A DNA stretch of 34,729 nucleotides, from positions 1 through 34,729 of the forward strand of contig CAZZCN010000029.1 of NCBI GenBank assembly GCA_964652975.1. Direction: 5' to 3'. This DNA comes from CAZZCN01 sp964652975 (lineage in GTDB: Bacteria; Bacillota; Clostridia; Saccharofermentanales; UBA5734). A program made the position numbers and the translations under genes. Positions within the stretch are counted from its first letter, which is position 1; every line of letters begins with the position of its first letter. This document shows, one piece after another, positions 23,965 through 31,779 of this stretch. Below the pieces are notes generated by a model. The model worked only from the letters and a program-made list of their open reading frames with translations, did no database searches and had not been told where the DNA came from.

Positions 23965-25776
23965 TTATATTTTATCGATGTTCTTCATGTGAACACCCTT
24001 CATCGTTTCATTGGCTGACTGGAGCTTGTCATGTATGATTTTAATAACCTCAGGGCGTTTGATTTTAAGAGTTGTTGTTTTGACAAAATCATTTTCAGTA
24101 ATTATGAAATACTTTATTCCTTTGTATGCCGGCATTTTAGAATTAACTTCCTTTATCTCCTCTGAAAGCCAGGCGGTTAGTTTGATATCATCAGAAGGAT
24201 CAACTTCCTGCGGAATTTTCTCTCTGTCAATATGCAAAACAGCAACAATGTCAATAGCTTCTCTAGAGCTGTTCTCACCCCACACGACACTTTCTTTGAT
24301 TCCGGGTATATCGTTTACTAAGGCTTCGACTTCTTCCGGGAAGCATTTTTTGCCATTGGTAAGAACAATCATTGACTTGATTCGCCCTGTTATATGTATG
24401 CATCCCTTGTTGTCGAAATACCCCATGTCTCCTGTTCTAAACCACCCATCTTCTGTCATCACTGCGGCTGTTGCCTCAGGGTTTTTGTAATAACCTATCA
24501 TTACATTTGGTCCCTTTGCAAGAATCTCTCCAATAGCTCCGGGCTCTGTCTCTTCGGTGTCTATAGCCAGTTCAACTTCGGATACCGGGTTACCGATACT
24601 TCCAATTATGTTGACAAATGAATTACATGCTGTAAGAACAGGTGCGGTCTCTGTAAGACCGTAACCCTGGTAAAATGCGACACCCCAGTCAGTAAATGCC
24701 TGAGCGATCTTTGGATCTATTGCCGCAGCTCCGCTGACACAAAGCTTCAATTCTCCACCGAATCCGGCAAGAATTTGAGCAAAAAGCTTGCGTCTTATAT
24801 CAATTCCAACTCGAAGAGATGCACGGGATACCTTAATCATGGTGTTAACAAGTTTAGTCTTGCCTTTTGCCTCAAGCGCCTCAACCACTTTGTTGTAGAT
24901 GTTTTCAAAAAGCAATGGTACTGCTATAAGATTGTTGATTTTCCATTCTGAAAGGTTTTTGCTTATAAAACGCAGGCCATCTGTAAAACAAACAGTTGCA
25001 GCGTAGTACTGCATCATATACATGCCCACGCTGTTCTCAAATGTATGATGAAGCGGCAATACTGACAAAGATCTGGATCCTGCATCTATTTCGATAACTC
25101 CTGAGACACTGTAGATATTTGCACATATGTTCTTCTGGCTGAGCATTACACCCTTTGACATGGATGTTGTACCTGATGTAAAAAGCAAAGCTGAAAGAGC
25201 ATTCACATCAATTTTGGCATCAATGAACGACCGGTCGCCAGCCTCTACAGCCTTCGCACCTTTAACAAGCAGATCACTCATATCAATGAATCTTGGATCC
25301 GTTGTCATTCCGCCCTTTATATCTGAGGCGTTCATGCATATGAAGTGTTTGATTTTGTCATTCCTGCTTGAAATATCAAGAGTCTCCGCATAAAACTTCG
25401 GGCTGAAAATATACGCCATGGCTTCTCCGCGCAATAATAGATTCTCTACCTCATTGGCTGGCAGAAGCTTATCTAGAGGAACTGATACACCTACCCCGTT
25501 TGTTATTGCAGTATGTGCGATAGCCCACTCATAACGATTTTCACCAAGCACAGCTACATGCTGTCCGGAAAGTCCCATGCTAAGCAGAGCCGTACCTAAA
25601 GATTCGATATCCTTTACGTATTGTCTATATGTTATAAATATTTCTTCACTTTCAGGTGTTTTGCGGAAAATATAAGCATCCTTGTCGCCATGGACCTCAA
25701 CTGTCTGTCTTAACATTTCTATTACAGTGGCAAATTTACGTCCTTTGAAATATCTTTTACCCTTCACAATCTGCAT
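23965..25776 (-). CDS. Long-chain acyl-CoA synthetase (AMP-forming)
   Basis: 603 aa; activates fatty acids (or related acids) to acyl-CoA with ATP. The adenylate-forming signatures are all present: LLFTSGTTSMSKGVMLS (P-loop-like), YGLTETAPVL, GWFRTGDMGYFDNKG and ITGRIKSMIV. The catalytic lysine near the C-terminus fits KTTTLKIKRPEV. No membrane anchor. GGGAGG lies about 14 bases before the ATG. Substrate chain length cannot be read from sequence. A divergently transcribed PlsC-type acyltransferase gene suggests a joint role in lipid synthesis or salvage. Confidence 0.93.
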   Translation of the reverse strand: MQIVKGKRYFKGRKFATVIEMLRQTVEVHGDKDAYIFRKTPESEEIFITYRQYVKDIESLGTALLSMGLSGQHVAVLGENRYEWAIAHTAITNGVGVSVPLDKLLPANEVENLLLRGEAMAYIFSPKFYAETLDISSRNDKIKHFICMNASDIKGGMTTDPRFIDMSDLLVKGAKAVEAGDRSFIDAKIDVNALSALLFTSGTTSMSKGVMLSQKNICANIYSVSGVIEIDAGSRSLSVLPLHHTFENSVGMYMMQYYAATVCFTDGLRFISKNLSEWKINNLIAVPLLFENIYNKVVEALEAKGKTKLVNTMIKVSRASLRVGIDIRRKLFAQILAGFGGELKLCVSGAAAIDPKIAQAFTDWGVAFYQGYGLTETAPVLTACNSFVNIIGSIGNPVSEVELAIDTEETEPGAIGEILAKGPNVMIGYYKNPEATAAVMTEDGWFRTGDMGYFDNKGCIHITGRIKSMIVLTNGKKCFPEEVEALVNDIPGIKESVVWGENSSREAIDIVAVLHIDREKIPQEVDPSDDIKLTAWLSEEIKEVNSKMPAYKGIKYFIITENDFVKTTTLKIKRPEVIKIIHDKLQSANETMKGVHMKNIDKI

Positions 25777-26120
25777 AATATCTTATACCTCCCTGTATTG
25801 CTTATTAATTTAATTTGACAATCGAAGTAATTGCAGATTAACATAAAATATGATATTCTGCAATAGAAACCGACGTGTTATGAATTATATTATTGAACAT
25901 GACACATTTATGACATTCAAATTTGGTTATTTCGTGGTATAATATTTTCATAAATGGATTAGTTAGATAAATTTTATAATTAAAGATAAATCCTAACATT
26001 ATATCAAGTCATGAAATCCGTGATAAATAGTCCTGACTATATAATGCATATCGATTTATTTATATAACTATATTAATAATTATCTATAAAATATATAACA
26101 ATTTGGAGGATCTATTCAAA
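25777..26120. other. Divergent intergenic region upstream of acyl-CoA synthetase and plsC
   Basis: 344 bases without a gene. A good -10 box TATAAT is at 25938-25943 on the plus strand, but no -35 at standard spacing. It has repeated ATGACA-like words at about 25898-25915. No operator palindrome is certain. Confidence 0.4.
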
Positions 26121-26927
26121 ATGTCGGAGACAATTCCTGAGACTGAAGATACTATAACACCTGATCATACCGATACAGAGGCAGCAACTCCTGTACATAC
26201 TGATGCAGAGGCAGCAACACCTAAAAATGCCGATATAGACATTGCAACTTTTTTGGAGCGATACCCTGTAAGAAGAGGTATACAAGGATATATAGGCTAT
26301 GCTTTAGGAATAACTGCTAGCAAAATTTTAATCAAGCTTAGGGCTGAAGGTCTTGAGAATATCCCTGCAAATGCCCCTTACGTAATGTCACCCAACCATG
26401 TTACCTATGTGGATGGTATGTGGGTTACCAGCTTTTTACCCAGGCATCATTTCAAGCTGATGTGCTGCATGGCTGCCAAGGAACTGGAAGATTCACACGG
26501 ATGGATAGGGCGTTTAATAATGAAGGTCGGTCGAGGAATTGCAGCTGACCGATTCGGCAATCCTGTAAGAGCATTGATTCTAGCCAAGAAGCAGCTTGAA
26601 ATCGGGCAGATTCTTCTGGTGCATCCTGAAGGCACAAGGTCTCCGGATGGGAAAGTAGGCGAGCTAAAGGATGGCGCTTCATATCTTGCAATAAAAGCAC
26701 ACTGTCCTTTACTTCCGATATATATTCACGGTGGATACGAAGTGTTCAATAGACATTTTAAATTTCCAAAGCCTTTCGACTGTAAAAATTTCCGAAGGAA
26801 AAGGGTCACCATATACTATGGCAAACCCCTTATGCCTGAGAATTTCAAGAAAGCCTGTGATATGACCGCAGCACTTACCGCCTGGATGAACGAAATGCAG
26901 GAGAAGGCTCTAAGCGGTCAGCTTTAA
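26121..26927 (+). CDS. plsC: 1-acyl-sn-glycerol-3-phosphate acyltransferase (PlsC family)
   Basis: 268 aa. The NHxxxxD catalytic motif (NHVTYVD) and EGTRS (HPEGTRSPDG) are intact, with the usual spacing; a C-terminal segment ITIYYGKPL-like (VTIYYGKPLMP) fits the family. It makes phosphatidic acid by acylating lysophosphatidate at the membrane. An acidic, imperfectly repeated N-terminal tail of about 40 residues (TDTEAATP, TDAEAATP) precedes the domain and is unusual. The ATG is chosen because GGAGG sits 11 bases upstream; a TTG within the ribosome binding site is not credible. Its stop overlaps the stop of the convergent next gene. Confidence 0.9.
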   Translation: MSETIPETEDTITPDHTDTEAATPVHTDAEAATPKNADIDIATFLERYPVRRGIQGYIGYALGITASKILIKLRAEGLENIPANAPYVMSPNHVTYVDGMWVTSFLPRHHFKLMCCMAAKELEDSHGWIGRLIMKVGRGIAADRFGNPVRALILAKKQLEIGQILLVHPEGTRSPDGKVGELKDGASYLAIKAHCPLLPIYIHGGYEVFNRHFKFPKPFDCKNFRRKRVTIYYGKPLMPENFKKACDMTAALTAWMNEMQEKALSGQL

Positions 26928-27958
26928 TCATCATCTTCTTCGTCATCATCGCCGCCACCTGCCGGAAGTGTTATCTGGGGAGTGATTACTGTGATTCCTG
27001 AGGTGGTCGTTCCTGCATTAGGGTCTGTTATTACTGTAACAAGCACTCCTACCTGCGGAAGTGTACCTATATAATTATTAGCAATGTGTCTTCCACCCTT
27101 GTTGTTCATTGCTGTTGTGATATCGACTCCTGCTACTACACTGCTGTCTTTAGTATGTACACCATTTCTAAAGTATGCAGAATTGCTGACATCATAAATT
27201 TTACCGCTATATGCGACATAGGCCTTTGCTCCGTTTTTGCCGTTATACGCTTTCAAGGTTGCAAGTGTGAATTGCTTAAGCTGAGAGCTTACAGGTGGAG
27301 TGACCCTGGATGTTCCTGAACTCGTATTTGATGTTGAGCCATTACCTGTTGATGACGAAGCGGCTCCGGCAGAACTGTTGGTAATGACTTTCACTAGCAC
27401 TCCAACTTCAGGTAAGGTTCCCATATAATTCTTGGCAATGTGGCTTGATGGTGCATAGTTGTTCATAGCTGTTGTTATATCGGTTCCGGCTATTACACTG
27501 CTGTCATATATATGGACACCGTTTTTGAAGTATTTTGAATTGCTGACATCATAAATTTTACCGCTATAGGCAACGTAAGCCTTCGCACCGCTCTTGCCGT
27601 TATAAGACTTCAAAGTTGCCAGAGTGAATTGTTTGACTGTCGATACACTTCCCGATGTGGCGTTTTGTGATGTATTGCTTTGCGATGAAGAGTAATTCTG
27701 ACTGCTTGTGTTTGAAGTTGCTCCGGACTTGGCGTCTGCTGCCAGCTTTTCTTGCTGATCCTTGTATTTTTGTAAAATTACATTATTCGCTTTATCCGAA
27801 TAAAATTTCCCGATAAAAAATGACGAGACAACAAGAGCGATCCCCACTATTATTGCAATAGCTGTTATTACACCTTTAGCACTATCTTTTTTGCTTTCAG
27901 AAATAAACGCAGAATTCTCATTGAAAACTTTTGCTGAATAAATTTTCCTATCTTCCAT
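26924..27958 (-). CDS. Membrane-anchored protein with two cytochrome b5-like haem domains
   Basis: 344 aa. After a short cytoplasmic N-terminus there is one transmembrane helix (about 29-50), a coiled polar stretch, then two cytochrome b5-like domains (about 109-190 and 228-309) joined by Ser/Thr/Gly-rich linkers. Each has KAYVAYSGKIYDVSNS, an NGVH histidine and a second histidine (SHIAKN, RHIANN), the two expected haem ligands. The tail is acidic (GGGDDDEEDDD). I infer an extracellular electron-transfer or haem-binding protein. The ATG preceded at 10 bases by AAAGGAG is preferred over the one three codons earlier. Confidence 0.82.
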   Translation of the reverse strand: MEDRKIYSAKVFNENSAFISESKKDSAKGVITAIAIIVGIALVVSSFFIGKFYSDKANNVILQKYKDQQEKLAADAKSGATSNTSSQNYSSSQSNTSQNATSGSVSTVKQFTLATLKSYNGKSGAKAYVAYSGKIYDVSNSKYFKNGVHIYDSSVIAGTDITTAMNNYAPSSHIAKNYMGTLPEVGVLVKVITNSSAGAASSSTGNGSTSNTSSGTSRVTPPVSSQLKQFTLATLKAYNGKNGAKAYVAYSGKIYDVSNSAYFRNGVHTKDSSVVAGVDITTAMNNKGGRHIANNYIGTLPQVGVLVTVITDPNAGTTTSGITVITPQITLPAGGGDDDEEDDD

Positions 27959-28300
27959 AAATATCATGCTCCTTTATTAAAAAATCCCTGTAAATGCCCG
28001 TATATCGTTAGGTTAAATTCAATATGCATATTATTGCTGATAAAACTAAAATAATAAAATTTTTACAGCAAAAATAATGATATAAAAATTATACCTATCA
28101 TTATAAACCCTTATTCCAACATAAATATGAACAATCAATGAACATTGATAATACAACAATGTAGTTTTTATTGTTGAAAATGCAATTGTATGTTATTTGA
28201 ATTTCTGTGTGTTGATTCTTTTATTGGTAGTGTGTTTTATGGTGTGGAATATCATGATAATTTAGTTGCTATATTTCTTTGTTGTTTTACTTCATACCTG
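27959..28300. other. Intergenic region, nothing recognised
   Basis: About 340 AT-rich bases between the b5-domain gene and the CrtO-like gene. They carry the leader of the b5 gene; no RNA, terminator or repeat is recognised. A plus-strand open frame here is antisense to the CrtO-like gene. Confidence 0.4.
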
Positions 28301-28780
28301 CTAATGTTCGCAGCGTTTAAGAAGTTTTTGAAAGCGTGGTCTGTTATACCTTTGGGCGATTATACATGGTGCATTTATAGCTATTGCGTAAATTATCATA
28401 ATTATGCCGACATTAAAAGGATTCCATATAAAAAAAAGCGGTGCAGGAAGCATGACCACCCAATGAGTGAGTTCAGCCCTTCTCGACTCGGCGATAAACA
28501 TCCTGTAATAATCACAGTCACGATGAAGAATTCTTTTTTTCTTAAATCCGTTTTTGAAAAGTGCTGCGCCGTCCGGAAGGTATTCCTTCCAAGCTTTCAC
28601 ACGAAAAACTGTCTGCCATGTGTTACCATCTTTTTCCCACTTACGGGCACGGTATATAAAATTGTCATTTGTAAACCGCCTGACCGGCATTTTGAACACA
28701 ATGTAGGCACCTGTAACATGAAAAAATATCCAGGCGGCAATATCGACGAAAATATTCAGTGTTGAAGGCAGCTCAATCAT
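28301..28780 (-). CDS. CrtO-like acyltransferase (glycosyl-diaponeurosporenoate acyltransferase family)
   Basis: 159 aa with hydrophobic segments near the N-terminus and at about 110-145. The block VKAWKEYLPDGAALFKNGFKKK, broken here as KAWKEYLPDGAALFKNGF, is the hallmark of the CrtO acyltransferase family, which in staphylococci adds a fatty acid to a glucosylated carotenoid. A CrtQ-like glycosyltransferase lies 1.1 kb upstream, so the pair is preserved. No carotenoid backbone genes are in the window, so the acceptor may be another glycolipid. The ATG with TTGGAG 9 bases upstream is preferred over a TTG. Confidence 0.75.
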   Translation of the reverse strand: MIELPSTLNIFVDIAAWIFFHVTGAYIVFKMPVRRFTNDNFIYRARKWEKDGNTWQTVFRVKAWKEYLPDGAALFKNGFKKKRILHRDCDYYRMFIAESRRAELTHWVVMLPAPLFFIWNPFNVGIIMIIYAIAINAPCIIAQRYNRPRFQKLLKRCEH

Positions 28781-29182
28781 TTTGCGGTTCTCCAAATTTC
28801 TTTTTATTATGAATTACTAAACATCAATTTTACAGAACTCCAGATATTTTTCTGCTAACTCTTATTCTGCTTATAGTCATAATTTGCCTTTGAATTTTCT
28901 ATTTTCTGTCAAGTATTGTACCATAATTTTAGATTTAGATGAATTCTTTACCTAATATTTTTCTGTAATATTTTTGGTGCCGTAATTGCAAAAGTAAACT
29001 CCATCCTAATTTCACATCCATTGGAATTTACTATTATAAGTTGGTAAAATTATAACTATTAATTTACTTTTGCAAACATATATGTTGTTCTGTATAATAT
29101 GACCTACTTACTGTTTTAATTTTGTACTATTACATTATTCGTTTTTGTATTTTTTCTATTACATAATTAGTACTTTTTAATA
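28781..29182. other. Intergenic region with a spaced inverted repeat
   Basis: About 400 AT-rich bases without a gene, lying between the CrtO-like gene and the toxin-antitoxin promoter. The only structure is the 13-bp inverted repeat at 28986-29075. Confidence 0.45.
28986..29075. repeat. 13-bp perfect inverted repeat bounding a 90-bp segment
   Basis: TTGCAAAAGTAAA (28986-28998) and TTTACTTTTGCAA (29063-29075) are exact reverse complements, separated by 64 bases. No target duplication is seen. It could be a tiny transposon-like element (MITE) or a pair of binding sites. Confidence 0.6.
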
Positions 29183-29212
29183 TTGACTTTTTAGTTCTAT
29201 TTGGTATATACT
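29183..29212 (+). promoter_or_regulatory. Promoter of the Phd/VapC-type module
   Basis: TTGACT (29183-29188) and TATACT (29207-29212) are 18 bases apart. A GGTA...TACC inverted repeat (29203-29221) overlaps the -10 box and could be the antitoxin operator. Confidence 0.6.
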
Positions 29213-29245
29213 ATAAGTACCGAAATTGATTGGAGGGTAAATCAA

Positions 29246-29467
29246 ATGATACTGGTCACCACATCTAAATTAAAGGCACATATTGCCTACTATATTGCAC
29301 TTGTTGATAAGGAAGATATACTTATAACCCGTAATGGTAAAACAGTTGCCAAGCTAGTATCGGAAAAGCCAAACAAGGTAGAAATGGCAAAGTCCCTTTT
29401 CGGAATTATCAAGGGTGCTGACATTGATGAAAAGGCCGTGAAAGAAGAAAGGCGGTCAAAGATATGA
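29246..29467 (+). CDS. Phd/YefM-type antitoxin
   Basis: 73 aa. The pattern ILVTTSKLKAHIAYYIALV, then DILITRNGKTVAKLVSEKP, is the Phd/YefM fold (an N-terminal DNA-binding part and an RNGKxVAxLV strand). The C-terminus is charged and should wrap the toxin. The ATG follows GGAGGGTAAATCAA. Its last four bases overlap the toxin start (ATGA), so the two are coupled. The pair is oriented against the flanking genes, as expected for an acquired module. Confidence 0.85.
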   Translation: MILVTTSKLKAHIAYYIALVDKEDILITRNGKTVAKLVSEKPNKVEMAKSLFGIIKGADIDEKAVKEERRSKI

Positions 29468-29880
29468 GAGTTTTGCTTGACACTAATGTAATCATCGATG
29501 CTTTTACTTCTAGAGAACCATGGAGAGTCGATGCAGAGAGAATAATTTTGCTTGCTTCAGAAGACAAGTTGGAGACTGTCATTTGTGCAAGTTCTGTTAC
29601 CGACATATTTTACATTTGCAACAAAGTTTTTCGTGATAATAACAGAACTCGTGAAGTCATCAAGATTCTATTTAATATTTTTACAGTTACAGATGTAAAA
29701 AAGAAGGACTTGGAAGAAGCCTTAAGCTCAGAAGTTAATGATTTTGAAGACGCGCTTGTTTCTTCATGTGCTAAAAGGACAAAATCCCAATATATCGTAA
29801 CCCGTAACATCAAGGATTTTGATAAATCACTTGTTCCGGCAATTACGCCTAAAGAATTTTTAACTATAATTGATAAGTAG
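29464..29880 (+). CDS. VapC-like PIN-domain toxin
   Basis: 138 aa. PIN-domain ribonuclease signatures: LLDTNVIIDAF with the first acidic residue, SSVTDIFYI, VNDFEDALVSSCA with the central acidic pair, and IVTRNIKDFDKS at the end. Toxins of this fold cleave RNA; the antitoxin encoded just before it should block it. All acidic positions needed for metal binding seem present, so it is probably active. Confidence 0.88.
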   Translation: MRVLLDTNVIIDAFTSREPWRVDAERIILLASEDKLETVICASSVTDIFYICNKVFRDNNRTREVIKILFNIFTVTDVKKKDLEEALSSEVNDFEDALVSSCAKRTKSQYIVTRNIKDFDKSLVPAITPKEFLTIIDK

Positions 29881-29891
29881 ACCGACATTTA

Positions 29892-31013
29892 TCAAACATC
29901 AATTTTACGACCACGCCATTTGACTGTATGTAAAATCCTTGTTCTAAATGTTGACCAGACGAATACTGCTGCGAAAAATATATGCTGTATCGGGAATACC
30001 ATGAGTGTCAGGAGATTAAAATTACCTACTAATCTAGCCATCCTGATAATCTGAGACATGTAAACAATATATAACAGGGCATATCCGATTATAGCAATGG
30101 TTGACTGCTGAACTATAGAGTGTATTAGCATAACAGGGATTGAAAATCCTCCGCTTATCCATAAAACAATCATAACAAATACAAATGGCTTGGTGGATCT
30201 GGCACCAGAGCTGAAGTTCTTGGTCCAGCCTTCACATAATTGTGAGAAGCCTTCCTCATACATGCGGAACCTTATTATGTCACGTCCTCCAAAGCACTGT
30301 AACGGCAATCCCTTTCTGTCGAATAATTTCCCTATTTCTATGTCATCCATAATCGACCCTTTTATGGCTTTGTGGCCTCCGGTGATAAAATAATCATCTC
30401 TATTACAAATAATGCAGGGGCCGAAAGCACCCGAACCAGTCATTAAATTACCCCATGCAGTAAATATATTCATTCCGGCCATAAGAACAATATTGAAAAT
30501 AGCCGAAAAACTTTCGTACAATTTAATTGTTTCGTGAAACGGCTGCACTGAAAGCATTCCTTTATACCCCGTCTGGGCAAACTGTCCTGCCAGATTGTAC
30601 AGACTCTCAGGGTTTGTAAATTCTGTATCTGCATCAAGAAAAAGTATGACTTCTCCCTTGGCACGGAGTGCTCCACTCCAACAAGCCCTTGTCTTACCAA
30701 TCCATCCTTCATTCAATTCAAGGGATTGATAAACCGTTGCACCGAAATCTGCTGCAATCTGTGCTGTCTTATCAGTCGAATAATCGTCAACAACTATCGT
30801 TTCAAATTGCTTGAAGCTTTGCATATCAAGTGATTTCAACAAGGCAGGTAATCGCTTTTCTTCATTGTATGCCGGAATTATAATACTTAGTGAATATTTA
30901 AATGGCTGTTCGTCTTCGTTGTCTTTCGGCGGCTTGATGTATGGGATTTTGCAAAGAATCAGAAAGCTGCAAATAACCGATAGAATTGTTGTAACCAAGA
31001 CAAAAATCAGCAT
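29892..31013 (-). CDS. Family 2 glycosyltransferase, CrtQ-like
   Basis: 373 aa. An N-terminal membrane segment is followed by a GT2 domain: SIIIPAYNEEKRLPALLKSL, VVDDYSTDKT, the metal-binding LDADTEF and DDIEIGKLF, then RFRMYEEGF. Two or three C-terminal membrane helices follow. This layout matches CrtQ (4,4'-diaponeurosporenoate glycosyltransferase) and related enzymes. It should transfer a sugar to a lipid at the membrane. The ATG is preferred (AAAGGGTGG about 8 bases upstream); a GTG four codons earlier is also open. It may be cotranscribed with the response regulator gene 69 bases upstream. Confidence 0.82.
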   Translation of the reverse strand: MLIFVLVTTILSVICSFLILCKIPYIKPPKDNEDEQPFKYSLSIIIPAYNEEKRLPALLKSLDMQSFKQFETIVVDDYSTDKTAQIAADFGATVYQSLELNEGWIGKTRACWSGALRAKGEVILFLDADTEFTNPESLYNLAGQFAQTGYKGMLSVQPFHETIKLYESFSAIFNIVLMAGMNIFTAWGNLMTGSGAFGPCIICNRDDYFITGGHKAIKGSIMDDIEIGKLFDRKGLPLQCFGGRDIIRFRMYEEGFSQLCEGWTKNFSSGARSTKPFVFVMIVLWISGGFSIPVMLIHSIVQQSTIAIIGYALLYIVYMSQIIRMARLVGNFNLLTLMVFPIQHIFFAAVFVWSTFRTRILHTVKWRGRKIDV

Positions 31014-31058
31014 TCCTATAACCACCCTTTTCTAATAATATAAATAACTATTGCTCAA

Positions 31059-31082
31059 CGTGATAAGCTTTGGCTTATCACG
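31059..31082. terminator. Hairpin directly after the response regulator gene
   Basis: CGTGATAAGC pairs perfectly with GCTTATCACG around a 4-nt loop, touching the response regulator stop codon. No T-run follows, so it may reduce rather than stop transcription into the glycosyltransferase gene. Confidence 0.6.
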
Positions 31083-31778
31083 CTATGTTCTGAACCGGTA
31101 CCCCGCACCCCACACCGTCTCGATATACTGTGCATTGGAAGGGTCTGTCTCTATCTTATCCCTAAGACGTGCAATGTGAACTGTTACAGTAGCCGCATCA
31201 CCTAATGAGTCCATACCCCATATTTTGGTAAAAAGCTCCTCCCTGTCGAAAACCTTGTTAGGAGTCTGCACAAGATAAAGTAAAAGCTCGTATTCCTTCT
31301 GGGCGAGGTTAATCTCCTTGCCATTTACAAAAACGCGTCTGGCGTCCTTCTGGATTTCGAGACCGCGTATCATAATGCTCGTATCTTTGCTGACATTATC
31401 ATATTTGCTTTTTAGTCGCTCGTATTTCGATATATGGGCATTCACGCGTGCTATGAGTTCGCCGGGGCTGAAAGGCTTTGTGATGTAATCATCAGCTCCA
31501 AGTCCAAGTCCACGGATTTTGTCGCTGTCATCTTTTTTTGCGGTAACGAGTAAAATCGGAATGTCGATTGTGCCCCTTGTCTTTCTTAATATTTCGAGTC
31601 CGTCTATGCCCGGAAGCATGATGTCGAGCAAAACAAGATCATAGGCTTCCCTGTTTATTTTCTCCAACCCCTTTAGTCCGTTGTCACAGACCTCCACCTC
31701 GAAACCGTTGATTTCAAGATAGTCCTTCTCAAGTTCGGCAATGCTTGGGTCGTCTTCAATTATAAGAACTTTTTTCAT
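31083..31778 (-). CDS. OmpR/PhoB-family response regulator
   Basis: 231 aa. A receiver domain (acidic pair at 9-10, phosphoacceptor Asp52 in LVLLDIMLPG, conserved Lys in DDYITKPFS) is followed by a winged-helix DNA-binding domain (about 130-231, ending WGAGYRFRT). It is phosphorylated by the kinase encoded just upstream and should control transcription of the linked ABC transporter, among others. The ATG starts one base after the kinase stop (TGATATG); the longer open frame running back into the kinase gene is not credible. Confidence 0.94.
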   Translation of the reverse strand: MKKVLIIEDDPSIAELEKDYLEINGFEVEVCDNGLKGLEKINREAYDLVLLDIMLPGIDGLEILRKTRGTIDIPILLVTAKKDDSDKIRGLGLGADDYITKPFSPGELIARVNAHISKYERLKSKYDNVSKDTSIMIRGLEIQKDARRVFVNGKEINLAQKEYELLLYLVQTPNKVFDREELFTKIWGMDSLGDAATVTVHIARLRDKIETDPSNAQYIETVWGAGYRFRT

Positions 31779-31779
31779 A

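Noticed and set aside
28190..28765. 191-codon open frame on the plus strand
   Set aside because: It is antisense to the CrtO-like gene, which has the family signature and a ribosome binding site; the antisense frame has neither.
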